Translations under genes and position numbers: made by a program
Shown: positions 31,934-40,428 of the stretch, in pieces
How positions within the stretch are numbered: the stretch's first letter is position 1
How the letters are laid out: every line of letters starts with the position of its first letter
Source: MED-G105 sp039814575
GTDB taxonomy: Bacteria; Pseudomonadota; Alphaproteobacteria; Caulobacterales; Parvularculaceae
Reading direction: 5' to 3'
Assembly (NCBI GenBank): GCA_039814575.1
Contig: JBCCAY010000009.1
Span: 62,001-126,000, forward strand
Length of the DNA stretch: 64,000 nucleotides
Notes under the pieces: model-generated
The model's input: the letters and a program-made list of their open reading frames with translations, nothing else
Database searches by the model: none
Told to the model about the DNA's origin: nothing

Positions 31934-34165
31934 TTACTCTACATTTTCTTGCCCCACATAGCGATTAAGGAAGGAATCTATCGCTTCCATAAATCGCAAC
32001 CGCGAAGCATGCCGACTAAAAGAATGGTCCTCGCCAGGAAAACTAACCGCCTCCGTAGCGATGCCGCGTCGACGCAGCGCATGGTAAAGCTCTAGCGACT
32101 GTTGCATCGCCGCAGAACGATCATTATCGCCATGGATCAGCAGTAACGGCTCAGTCCCCCACTCATCGATCTTCGAGATCGCCGAAGAATTGTGTGCGAG
32201 CGCCTCGAGTTCTAAGCGTTCTGGTATGTTGAATTGCAAGACTTCGCGAAAGTCTTTTTCCATTTCGACGACCCAGTCACCGACACCGGCAGAGGAAACG
32301 CCAGCGGCGTAAACGTCGGACCGCGCTAGAGCGTTCGTTACGTTATGCCCGCCATAGGAATGCCCGAAGACGGCGATCCTTGCGGGATCAATTTCAGGAA
32401 AGCGCTTTGCAAGAAAGCGCGCGGCGTCAATGATGTCTTGCGCATCACCGCCGCCCCGCCCGCCATAGCTCTTCGGCTCACGGAAATTTAGGCCGTATCC
32501 GGTGCCGCTTCGAAAATTCACCGAGAGCACGAAGTAACCTTTGCCCGCGAAATACCGCTCGACGGATTTTCGGGGAAAGTCGGTGCGCCAAGCGGTTCGA
32601 TCTTGCGTGCGCGGCCCGCCGTGAGAAATGACAAGCGCGGGGTGGCTCCCCTCGCCGAGATTGACCGGCGGTCTAACGAGGACAGCCTCGATTGTCAGGC
32701 CGTCCTTGGCCGCAAACGTAACAAGGTCCGGCGCCGGAAGGCGTTTCGTAATTGGATCGCCCCGCTTCGGCCCCGTGCTAACTTGTTTCGACTTCTGAGG
32801 GCTCACCGCGACTTGAAGAGAGGAAGGCGTTTTGCCGCTCGCGCTTTCGTACACAAAGCCGCCGCCAGGAAGCACCTGCGCAGAAAGCGGCATCGCCCCA
32901 TCCTCTCCCAAGGCGCGCGCGCTCGGTTTCAAATCAGTCTCGATCGACAATGCGAATAAACCGAGCGCATCATGGTTTTCTTCGCTGTTTGCAAGATAGT
33001 ATACCGTATGCCGATCTTTTGACGAAAAAGCCGCGTGCACTTCATAAGCGCCGCTTGTCACTTGTCGCACCGCGCCACCATTCGCCGACACCGCATAGAG
33101 GTGTTTCCAGCCGGTTTTTTCATAGGGAAACAACAGTCGATCGTCGGCGAGCCACTGCAATGAACCCTTGCCGCCAAGGCCGGAATAACCGCTCGCGCCG
33201 AACCCATTGAACCGCGACCCGTATCCGATCTCTGATGTGAAAACAGGCGCGCCACGGCCCGTCGCCGCGTCAACCACCATAACGTCAAACGGGGCGCCTT
33301 CACGATGGTTCGAGAACCGCCAGGTGCGCGGTTCATAGCCGAAGCGAATAAACGCCAGGCGCTGACTATCAGGGGACCAAACCGGGTCTTGATCGACGCC
33401 GAACCCTGGCTCCATATAGACAATTGTTTCGCGATCGACGTCATAAACGCCGATATAGGCGTATTTTCCGCGCTCATAGTCAGAATGGTCAGAAACAAAG
33501 GCAAGACGGCGGCCGTCGGGCGACGGCAGCAAGCGTGTTACTCGACCGCGTACAGAGAATAATGCGGAGGCTCCGCGAGGGCGCTTGAGATCCATCTGGT
33601 TGACGAGCCCGCCCCGCGAAAAATACAGGAACCGCGACTCTGGAGAGAGAACCGGCACACCGAAGTCGTGGCCGATATCTTGCATCAAAGGTTTCGGCTG
33701 ATCGGCGCCCTCGCGCGCGGCAAAAAGCGCCGGAAGCGTTGGAAAAGCCTGATAACTCGGATTGTACCCCCAGCGCCCCCGAAGAAAAATGACCTCGTGC
33801 TCTGCGCTAAAGCCGATCAGCGAAACCGGTTGCCCGTCATCTTCTGTGTAGGATGCAATTTTCTGTCGGTCATAATTCGGCGCCTTAGCCATAAAGATAG
33901 CGCTAGCGGGCCCGGACTTTTCAACCCAAGCAATATCGCCATTGGCGCGGGTGATATAGTCCCCTATCTCAGGCAGCTCTAAGAGCTCCTCAACCGAATA
34001 AGCCGACGCCGCCGATGAAGCCTGCGTTGGCGCAAGAAGCGCGATAGCGGTGGCAATAAGCGCACCGAACAAAACCGCTCTTGCCGGGCGTCTCTGCGAT
34101 CCCGACGCGCGGTTCGCGTCGTGCGTCGCGCCCTCATCATTCCATGCATTGCTCTGAAAGCTCAT
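31934..34165 (-). CDS. S9 family prolyl oligopeptidase (DPP/acylaminoacyl-peptidase type)
   Basis: 743 residues: a basic N-terminus, a signal anchor or signal peptide (AVLFGALIATAIALLAPTQASSA), a beta-propeller-like domain with WSPDSQRLAFI-type TolB/PD40 repeats, and a C-terminal alpha/beta hydrolase. The nucleophile is in AVFGHSYGGHNVTNAL, the oxyanion-loop region is ALVISHGGPRTQDR, and the catalytic His is in FPGEDHSFSR. It should trim small peptides in the periplasm. AAGGAG lies before the ATG. It converges on the creatinase-type gene. Confidence 0.9.
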   Translation of the reverse strand: MSFQSNAWNDEGATHDANRASGSQRRPARAVLFGALIATAIALLAPTQASSAASAYSVEELLELPEIGDYITRANGDIAWVEKSGPASAIFMAKAPNYDRQKIASYTEDDGQPVSLIGFSAEHEVIFLRGRWGYNPSYQAFPTLPALFAAREGADQPKPLMQDIGHDFGVPVLSPESRFLYFSRGGLVNQMDLKRPRGASALFSVRGRVTRLLPSPDGRRLAFVSDHSDYERGKYAYIGVYDVDRETIVYMEPGFGVDQDPVWSPDSQRLAFIRFGYEPRTWRFSNHREGAPFDVMVVDAATGRGAPVFTSEIGYGSRFNGFGASGYSGLGGKGSLQWLADDRLLFPYEKTGWKHLYAVSANGGAVRQVTSGAYEVHAAFSSKDRHTVYYLANSEENHDALGLFALSIETDLKPSARALGEDGAMPLSAQVLPGGGFVYESASGKTPSSLQVAVSPQKSKQVSTGPKRGDPITKRLPAPDLVTFAAKDGLTIEAVLVRPPVNLGEGSHPALVISHGGPRTQDRTAWRTDFPRKSVERYFAGKGYFVLSVNFRSGTGYGLNFREPKSYGGRGGGDAQDIIDAARFLAKRFPEIDPARIAVFGHSYGGHNVTNALARSDVYAAGVSSAGVGDWVVEMEKDFREVLQFNIPERLELEALAHNSSAISKIDEWGTEPLLLIHGDNDRSAAMQQSLELYHALRRRGIATEAVSFPGEDHSFSRHASRLRFMEAIDSFLNRYVGQENVE

Positions 34166-34350
34166 TACGGCTCCTTCTCTTCAGCGGCGGTCAACGCGCG
34201 TGCGTGGTGGAACGGCGAGGAAACGCCCATCTATCTTAGCATAAAGACAAAAGACTAAATCACGCGCGATCCGTCAATAGACAAGGCTCTGCAAGCAGCG
34301 CACCTTGGACGCGTCATCGAACGCGACCAAGGCGATAGGCCGGCACTGCC

Positions 34351-35505
34351 ATGAACAAGAGATCGAAAGTGAAAAACGCACTCGCCTCGACCACGACAAT
34401 TCCTTATACGCGCCCATCCATCACCGAACGGGAAGTCTCTTACGCCGCCGACGCCGCGCGCAATGGCTGGGGGCCGGATTGTTACGCCTATATCCAAAAG
34501 TTCGAAGCGGCGTTCGCCGCGCATTTGGGCGTCGAGCACGTCATCGCCACGTCGTCGGGAACCGGCGCCCTGCATCTCGGTTTCGCCGCCTTAGGCGTTG
34601 GTCCGGGCGACGACGTCATACTTGGCGACTGCAATTGGATCGCCAGCGTCGCGCCGATCGTCCATTTGGGCGCAAGGCCGGTCTTCGTTGACATCTTGCA
34701 AGACAGCCTTTGCTTAGACCCTGAAAAAGTTGAAGCCGCCATTACCGATAAGACGAAAGCCATCCTCGCCGTTCATCTCTACGGGAATATGGCGGCGATG
34801 GAAGCGCTACGGGAAATTGCGGCACGTCACGATATCGCGCTTGTGGAAGACGCCGCCGAAGCGCTCGGCTCCTCGTTCAACGGCGTCGCCGCCGGCGCTG
34901 GCGGGGCGTTTGGTGCTTTTTCTTTTCACGGAACAAAAACCCTGACCACAGGTGAAGGCGGCGCGTTCACGACAAACGACTCTTCTCTCTACGAAAAAGC
35001 ACTGACCCTCTCCAACCATGGCCGGGCGCCAGGCGAAGAGCGACAGTTTTGGGCGTCGACCGTCGGCTATAAATTCAAGATGTCGAATATCAGCGCCGCG
35101 ATCGGCCTTGCACAAGTGGAGCGCCTTGACGCGCTGATCGCGCGAAAACGAGAGATATTCTCCTACTACCAAAAAGCGCTGGCCGCCCTCCCCGGCGCGC
35201 ATATGAACCCAGAACCGCGTGGCGCACAAAACGGTTATTGGATGCCGACGCTCCATTTTGACGAAGAAACGGGCGTAACGAGGGAGCTTTTGTTGAATGC
35301 GCTTAAAGCAGCTGAAATTGACGCACGGCCGATCTTCTGGCCGCTGAGCGGCCTGCCGCCATTTTTGGAAAGCGCCAGCGTAAAAACGCCGACGCCGGTC
35401 TCGCACACCACAGCCGCGCACGGCGTCAATTTACCAAGTTACCATGATATGACGATAACGGATCAAGATCGAGTAATCGATACGATCACCGCCCTAGTCG
35501 GCTAG
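34351..35505 (+). CDS. DegT/DnrJ/EryC1/StrS-family sugar aminotransferase
   Basis: 384-residue PLP aminotransferase that adds an amino group to a keto nucleotide sugar. Landmarks are GPDCYAYIQKFEAAFAAHLGVEHVIATSSGTGALHL, the Asp in ALVEDAAEALGSSFNG, and the internal-aldimine Lys in FSFHGTKTLTTGEGG near residue 196. It is the only sugar gene of the island on the plus strand, and its last 12 bases overlap the end of the minus-strand methyltransferase gene. With the formyltransferase further along the island it could yield an N-formyl amino sugar; the 3- or 4-amino position cannot be read from the sequence. Confidence 0.9.
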   Translation: MNKRSKVKNALASTTTIPYTRPSITEREVSYAADAARNGWGPDCYAYIQKFEAAFAAHLGVEHVIATSSGTGALHLGFAALGVGPGDDVILGDCNWIASVAPIVHLGARPVFVDILQDSLCLDPEKVEAAITDKTKAILAVHLYGNMAAMEALREIAARHDIALVEDAAEALGSSFNGVAAGAGGAFGAFSFHGTKTLTTGEGGAFTTNDSSLYEKALTLSNHGRAPGEERQFWASTVGYKFKMSNISAAIGLAQVERLDALIARKREIFSYYQKALAALPGAHMNPEPRGAQNGYWMPTLHFDEETGVTRELLLNALKAAEIDARPIFWPLSGLPPFLESASVKTPTPVSHTTAAHGVNLPSYHDMTITDQDRVIDTITALVG

Positions 35506-36654
35506 AAAGACCAAATCTAGATCAGACCGCCCTGTCGATGCCAGCCATTCCGCGATCACACGACGAGCGATGGTTGGGTTCAGGCCGACAAAGACAGTCC
35601 CCACATCCTGCGGCAGCGCATCGGGAGCCAGAACTGGCGTACCTAATTTTTCGCGCCCCTGTTCATGAGGATTGCTATCGATGAAACATCGAACCGGCGT
35701 AACCCCTTCGAGCTGCGTACGGATATAGCAACCGTAAAACCCAGCGCCATAGATGGCGGCGGCGCCGTTCAAGTCAGCTGCTTTTGTCTTTACACGACTG
35801 ATCGCCCCGGACCAATCGCTGGCGACCCGCTCTAATGCGGCGACATCCTGCAAGATGTTGAAAGCGCCTTCATCGGCATTCGCGTCATCGGCGGTCTTGC
35901 GTCGCGCGATGACCACAAAAGCGGCGCGGATCGCCGCTGAGTCAATACGCTCAATGATCATGCCGGCGGCCTGCGCCAAACGATGCAACGACGCCTCGGT
36001 GAAACTGCTCAAATGTTCGCCCACCAAAACATCGCCGGCGTTTTCCAAGGGGTTTGGAACAGAGAAAAAGACCCGGCCGTCATCAGCGAGCAAAGACCCC
36101 ATGCGCCTCAACAGCGCCACTGGATCAGAAACATGCTCCATAACAAAATGCGCCGTAATGAGATCGAAGCGCCCCTCCCACGCCGCAGGCGTATCGTGCG
36201 CGGCTTGTGCGTCACGCGGCAGCCATTCATCCCAATGAGCCCGATAATCATTACTCACATCAAAGACGAAAGGCTTTATGTCCTTACGGTTTTCACAGAT
36301 CATGCGCAGTGACGCCGCTTTCGCCGCCCCAAAATCAAGCACTAGAGCGCCGTCTTTCGGCTTCGCCACAGCCTCGACAACGGCCGCCTGGTGTTGGTTG
36401 CGATAAACCGGTCGTCCGTCACGCATCTCATAGAGTTGGTCATGATCGTCGGTCACCAGGGAAATCTGGTACTGATTGTCATAAAACGACAAAAGGTCCG
36501 GCAAGTCGGGAGACTGACCATGACCGCAGGCGCCGCAGACGTGAAACACAGTCGGCATGTCGATCATCGTCGTCACAGACGTCAGCGACGGTCCCGGCGC
36601 GCTTAAAACCGGCTCCCCCAAGGGCTCGCCGCATATTCTGCAGTGCTTGAGCAT
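35494..36654 (-). CDS. SAM-dependent methyltransferase with zinc-ribbon start and Rossmann-like end
   Basis: 386 residues from the ATG at 36654, which has a strong GGGAG and begins directly at the zinc motif. An N-terminal ribbon (HCRICG and CGACGHGQ, two C-x2-C knuckles) precedes a class I methyltransferase core (ALVLDFGAAKAASLRM, ITAHFVMEHVSDPVALLRRMG, GRVFFSVPNP). The C-terminal domain is nucleotide-binding-like (AAIYGAGFYGCYIRTQLE). The architecture resembles C-methyltransferases of deoxysugars, but the SAM glycine loop reads GAAKA rather than GCxxG, so it may have another role. It is the last gene of the minus-strand island, 69 bp after the PhyH gene. Confidence 0.75.
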   Translation of the reverse strand: MLKHCRICGEPLGEPVLSAPGPSLTSVTTMIDMPTVFHVCGACGHGQSPDLPDLLSFYDNQYQISLVTDDHDQLYEMRDGRPVYRNQHQAAVVEAVAKPKDGALVLDFGAAKAASLRMICENRKDIKPFVFDVSNDYRAHWDEWLPRDAQAAHDTPAAWEGRFDLITAHFVMEHVSDPVALLRRMGSLLADDGRVFFSVPNPLENAGDVLVGEHLSSFTEASLHRLAQAAGMIIERIDSAAIRAAFVVIARRKTADDANADEGAFNILQDVAALERVASDWSGAISRVKTKAADLNGAAAIYGAGFYGCYIRTQLEGVTPVRCFIDSNPHEQGREKLGTPVLAPDALPQDVGTVFVGLNPTIARRVIAEWLASTGRSDLDLVFLAD

Positions 36655-36723
36655 CTTCCGCTCCCTTTTTCGCTCAACGCCGCGACAGTCCGCTTGCAGA
36701 CCAGTCGGTGACGCCATCATGTA

Positions 36724-37581
36724 TTAGCGGGAGTCGGACGCCCGCAACGCTGGAAACAACGCGGCGAAACCCGTCCCCGCCGCATAGGAACCGGCCCAAT
36801 CAATCGTTCGCCCGACCGGCTCCAAGAAATCATAGTAGCGAAACTGCATACTCCATCGCGCATGGGCCGCCCGGTTTAACCCCGATCGGTGCAATGTTAA
36901 AAAGTCGATGGCCAAGAGATCGCCGGGCTCGGTCAACGGACGAACGATATCGCGCCCGGCGAGCGCGGCGTCTTCATCCGCCAAACGCAGCGCGTATGCA
37001 CCCGCGCGCCCACCGGCGACATCATCATAGACAGGCAACGCGCCCTCGCTATGGGAGCCGATCGCCAAGGCCACAGGGCCCATCGTCTCGTCGACCGGCA
37101 AGAGTGGCGACCAAAACACGACACCGCCGGGACTGCGCAATTGGCCGTGAAACTCCTGATGCCAAAATGTACGGAACTTGTCCTCGTTCGGATGATCAAT
37201 ACGCACGCCAAACCCGCCGGCGGCGATCGCCGAAAGCGCGCCGGGGCGCAAAGTCTCGAAGAGGGTGAGGCTTTTCTCACTTGAGACAAGTCGACAAAAC
37301 GCTGGTATCTGCTTCACAGCGTCATAGACAACGCCGCCAAGCCGGCGATCGGCCGCGATCAACGCGGCCATTCCCGCAGTCATTGCTTGATGAGCGGATG
37401 CAATAGGCGCAGCCAAGCCGTGCTTTTCAGCGACGAGCCCAATCAGCTCGGCGATCTGACGTTGCACGGGGCGGATTTCGCTATCGAGATCGTAAAAGCC
37501 GCGCAAGAGCGCAAACCCATCTCGGCGAAACGCCGTCGCTGGGTCAGCTTGCTGCACGTCATCGATGTTAACAACGCTCAC
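36724..37581 (-). CDS. PhyH (phytanoyl-CoA dioxygenase) family protein
   Basis: 285 residues, a non-heme Fe(II)/2-oxoglutarate dioxygenase fold. The iron triad appears as His-x-Glu in TFWHQEFHGQ and the distal His in DFLTLHRSGLNRAAHARWSMQFRYYD, with Arg for 2-oxoglutarate just after; Glu instead of Asp in the first motif is tolerated in the family. It would hydroxylate an unactivated carbon. In a sugar island the target may be a sugar or its acyl group. The GTG start overlaps the WbqC stop by one base (TAGTG). Confidence 0.8.
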   Translation of the reverse strand: MSVVNIDDVQQADPATAFRRDGFALLRGFYDLDSEIRPVQRQIAELIGLVAEKHGLAAPIASAHQAMTAGMAALIAADRRLGGVVYDAVKQIPAFCRLVSSEKSLTLFETLRPGALSAIAAGGFGVRIDHPNEDKFRTFWHQEFHGQLRSPGGVVFWSPLLPVDETMGPVALAIGSHSEGALPVYDDVAGGRAGAYALRLADEDAALAGRDIVRPLTEPGDLLAIDFLTLHRSGLNRAAHARWSMQFRYYDFLEPVGRTIDWAGSYAAGTGFAALFPALRASDSR

Positions 37582-38372
37582 TATGCCGACCTTTTCTCGC
37601 AGTGTTTTTCGCAGTGTTTCTCGCTGTATTTTTCGCTGCGGGCCTCATTGCGCTTAGCCGCCGCTTCGGCTTCCTTCAGCCGCTGACACCATGGAACGGT
37701 CGCCGGACGCAGAAACGTTTGCGCTGACTGTCCGACCGCCGCGATCAAGTCTAGCCCTGTGACGAAGGGCGTGAAGGCCCCATGGGTTTGCGCCCACGGT
37801 TTCGGGTCATAGGCCATGTACTCAACGCTGACGCCAGCCGCTTCAAATGCTTCGTGGTCGATATAATTGGCGCCGCCAGCTGCTGAGATATAGCGATCGC
37901 CGCCAACGGCCTTGACCATATCAAGCACTTTCGGCCAGGACGCGCCAGCAACATCAAGGGAAGAGACATTCAAGATTTCAGGCGGGGTTACGCCGAGATA
38001 ATCCGCTTGCACGGCGCAAGAGGCTTTCAACAATTCGCATAAGGGCGTGCGCGCCGTCGCGGCGTCAAAAATTTCAAGCGCGACGTCACGATAGGCGTAG
38101 TGAGCGAAGTTCGCCGCAAGAAACCGACGGTGTGCGCCAATCCAATCGGTCTGCGCTGGCGCAAGGTCGCGAATAAGCGTCGAGGCCCGACGGTCTCTCA
38201 ACGGGATCGTCATCCATTTGACCCCGGTTTGCGTTTTCACCTGAATTCGATTTGTGAACGACTTTTTGGCGAACGTAATGTCGTCATGCCAAATGAAGAT
38301 GTCGGCGAGCGCCATCATCTCCATAAAGCCGGCCCAAGGAAAGTACATCGGTTGCGAAATAACAACTTTCAT
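37581..38372 (-). CDS. WbqC-family protein
   Basis: 263 residues with the family start VVISQPMYFPWAGFMEMMALADIFIWHDDITFAKKSFTNRIQVKT and later KASCAVQADYLGVTPPEILNVSSL. WbqC proteins sit in O-antigen and other glycan clusters, often beside amino-sugar genes; I know of no firmly assigned reaction. The ATG overlaps the formyltransferase stop as ATGA. The C-terminus carries a Ser/Cys-Glu-Lys-Tyr/His repeat from four 12-bp units, which is unlikely to be part of the fold. Confidence 0.85.
   Translation of the reverse strand: MKVVISQPMYFPWAGFMEMMALADIFIWHDDITFAKKSFTNRIQVKTQTGVKWMTIPLRDRRASTLIRDLAPAQTDWIGAHRRFLAANFAHYAYRDVALEIFDAATARTPLCELLKASCAVQADYLGVTPPEILNVSSLDVAGASWPKVLDMVKAVGGDRYISAAGGANYIDHEAFEAAGVSVEYMAYDPKPWAQTHGAFTPFVTGLDLIAAVGQSAQTFLRPATVPWCQRLKEAEAAAKRNEARSEKYSEKHCEKHCEKRSA
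37594..37641 (-). repeat. 12-bp tandem repeat at the 3' end of the wbqC-like gene
   Basis: Four 12-bp units differing at a few positions encode the tail SEKYSEKHCEKHCEKRSA. The array is in frame and lies just before the stop. Confidence 0.8.
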
Positions 38373-39079
38373 GCCCTTCCCCCAAGCATGTCGAGCTCAT
38401 CGCAGAAGTCGTCAAATCTCGCTCTAAGCGCCTTCGAGGCGAAATTCGACGCCGTCCGGCTATCAAAGTCTCCCTCGGGAGCGCTGCCTTCGAGATGGAT
38501 GTTACGGCCTTCTCGAACAAAACGTCCGCATGCGATCGCCTCAAGCGTCAGGGCCGACAAATAGGCTTTTTGGCTGTAGGACCGACGGTTCCAAACGGAA
38601 AGCTCTGACGCGGGATCAATCGGCGCGACCGTCTGCGCGATAATCGGACCGCCGTCGACGCTTTCGTCCGCCACATGCAAAGTCGCGCCTAAGAAGCGCA
38701 CGCCGGCGTCGCGCGCACGGCGCACGGCATGCATCCCAGGAAAGGCGGGCAGCAAGGCGGGGTGAATATTGAGGGTCGGCAAGCATTGATAGAGATCGGC
38801 GGTGACTAGACGCCCAAACAGCATCAGCACCATGTCGCATCCCGCGGCGAGAAAGGCGCGGGCGGCGCTGACGCTGAAGGCTTCTGCGTCCGGGATGACC
38901 AGGCGGTCGCTTGCGACGCTGCGCTCATGGGCGCGCGCTTCGGCGTCGCATGCGCGATCCGTAAGGAGAAAAACGTTCTGTGCATCAATGATGTTCGCGG
39001 CCCGGCAAAGATCAAAGCCGGCGAAAAAGGCGCTGCCGCCCGCCGAGCATAAAACCCCTATTTTCGCATTTTTGGCCAC
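38369..39079 (-). CDS. Formyltransferase (GART/Fmt-like, probable sugar N-formyltransferase)
   Basis: 236 residues from the GTG at 39079, placed just after the stop of the upstream gene with GGACTAGG before it. The tetrahydrofolate-formyltransferase core is visible in IGVLCSAGGSAFFAG, LFGRLVTADLYQCLPTLNIHPALLPAFPGMHAVRRARDAG and GATLHVADESVDGGPIIAQTVAPI, which contains the catalytic Asn-x-His and the Asp. It is close in layout to GART-type and sugar N-formyltransferases. In this island a sugar 3- or 4-amine is the logical acceptor. It lacks the C-terminal tRNA-binding domain of Fmt. Confidence 0.82.
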   Translation of the reverse strand: MAKNAKIGVLCSAGGSAFFAGFDLCRAANIIDAQNVFLLTDRACDAEARAHERSVASDRLVIPDAEAFSVSAARAFLAAGCDMVLMLFGRLVTADLYQCLPTLNIHPALLPAFPGMHAVRRARDAGVRFLGATLHVADESVDGGPIIAQTVAPIDPASELSVWNRRSYSQKAYLSALTLEAIACGRFVREGRNIHLEGSAPEGDFDSRTASNFASKALRARFDDFCDELDMLGGRA

Positions 39080-39089
39080 GCCATTGGGC

Positions 39090-39878
39090 CTAGTCCTGTT
39101 CGCGCGCCGCCGCAACGCGGCGCAAATATCCGCCGGGCGATGAACTCAAGACAAGCTTCGCGTTCAATGCGGGGTCTGCGCTGAAGTCTTTATTTTCTTT
39201 GAGGAAATCCTGAACCGCGGACAGCGGTTCGTCGCCTGGCGACAGAACTGTCGAGCGTTTCGTCGGAAACTCGTCCGCTGCTAAATGCCCCAATAGCGTA
39301 TCGGCGGCGACGAGATAACACCCTGGCGTCACCAACGGGGCGTAGAGCCGCAGCTCCGCCGCCACATGGGAAAACGCGTGATCGCTATCGAGAATCGCCA
39401 TCACCCGCGCGCCGTCAGGGATAAGCGCCTTCACCGTCGCAAAGGTCTCGTCAACGGTCGACGAACCCTCGACCAGCGTCACTTTTCGGCTCAAAGGGTG
39501 GGCCTCAATTGTTTCCCGGTTATGGGCCCGGATGTCGACGTCGACGCCAATGACGCGTTTCTCAACCCCGTCCGGATCGCAAATCGACAACAATTCCACC
39601 ATTGATGCGAGAAACAGGATCGAGCCGCCACGGGCGACCCCCGTCTCAATAATCACGTCGGGCCGACATCGCCATATGGCTTCTTGCGTCGCCATAATAT
39701 CGGCAGGCCACTGAATAATCGGCGCCCCGCCCCATTCCCAAAGATAGGTGTAGTCGTGGCGATCGAGATCGAGCACGGTTTCGACCGAACGGCGAAAAGC
39801 CCCCTCGTCGCGTCCAAGCGCCGCGGTCTGCGCCGCCGCGTGCTGTTTGAAGTCGTCGCGGTCGTCTTTATGCGCCAT
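39090..39878 (-). CDS. CmcI-like (cephalosporin hydroxylase/rhamnosyl O-methyltransferase family) methyltransferase
   Basis: 262 residues. The CmcI/RMT fold shows PDVIIETGVARGGSILFLASMVELL (SAM loop, acidic metal residue) and MAILDSDHAFSHVAAELRLYAPLVTPGCYLVAADT. Proteins of this family methylate hydroxyl groups of sugars in rhamnosyl glycolipids and antibiotic precursors, often Mg-dependently. Placed between the RfbC-like and formyltransferase genes, it probably O-methylates the product sugar. Its start overlaps the RfbC-like gene by 11 bases. Confidence 0.82.
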   Translation of the reverse strand: MAHKDDRDDFKQHAAAQTAALGRDEGAFRRSVETVLDLDRHDYTYLWEWGGAPIIQWPADIMATQEAIWRCRPDVIIETGVARGGSILFLASMVELLSICDPDGVEKRVIGVDVDIRAHNRETIEAHPLSRKVTLVEGSSTVDETFATVKALIPDGARVMAILDSDHAFSHVAAELRLYAPLVTPGCYLVAADTLLGHLAADEFPTKRSTVLSPGDEPLSAVQDFLKENKDFSADPALNAKLVLSSSPGGYLRRVAAAREQD

Positions 39879-40428
39879 AGTGCCGATAAATCTCGTCTAA
39901 TTCTACATCTGGGTATTCCGCATCCCGACTTGAGATGACAACGGGGTCAACCGGCCAATCGATGGAGAATGCCGGATCATTCCAGCGAACGCCGCGGGCC
40001 GCCTCGGCTTTATGGGATGCATCCATGTAGTACACCAACAGCGTATCCGGCGTCAGCGTCAGAAATCCGTGGGCGCACCCTTTGGGAATGAAAACGCCGC
40101 TGGCTTCGTCAGCCGATAAGCGAAAACCAAGCGATCGCCCAAATGTTGCACTGTCCGGACGCAAATCAAGCGCCACGTCATAGACAGCGCCTTGGACGAC
40201 CTGAACAAGTTTCGTTTCAGCATAGGGCGGCGCCTGATAGTGCATACCGCGAAGCGTATAGGGTTCAACATTCGTTGAGAGGCTGCTTTGCACTGGACGG
40301 AAATCAGAAACTCCCGCCCCCGCAAACGCGGCTTCGCAAAACAAGCGCGCAAAGCTGCCGCGCGCGTCCGCATGGCGTGTCGACGTCACACAGAAGACGC
40401 CTGGAATCTCCTGGGATTGTACCTCCAT
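39868..40428 (-). CDS. rfbC: dTDP-4-dehydrorhamnose 3,5-epimerase family protein
   Basis: 186-residue cupin (RmlC) that epimerises a 4-keto-6-deoxy nucleotide sugar at C3 and/or C5. Landmarks are ARGSFARLFCEAAF, the catalytic His in LRGMHYQAPPYAETKLVQVVQGAVYDVALDLR and GFLTLTPDTLLVYYMD. Since the only nucleotide-sugar synthase in the island is CDP-linked, its substrate here is probably CDP- rather than dTDP-linked. The ATG overlaps the methyltransferase stop by one base (TGATG); a GTG three bases earlier is possible. Confidence 0.9.
   Translation of the reverse strand: MEVQSQEIPGVFCVTSTRHADARGSFARLFCEAAFAGAGVSDFRPVQSSLSTNVEPYTLRGMHYQAPPYAETKLVQVVQGAVYDVALDLRPDSATFGRSLGFRLSADEASGVFIPKGCAHGFLTLTPDTLLVYYMDASHKAEAARGVRWNDPAFSIDWPVDPVVISSRDAEYPDVELDEIYRHYGA

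Noticed and set aside
38369..39115. Reading the formyltransferase as methionyl-tRNA formyltransferase
   Set aside because: It is too short, lacks the C-terminal tRNA-binding domain, has no def neighbour and sits in a glycan island.
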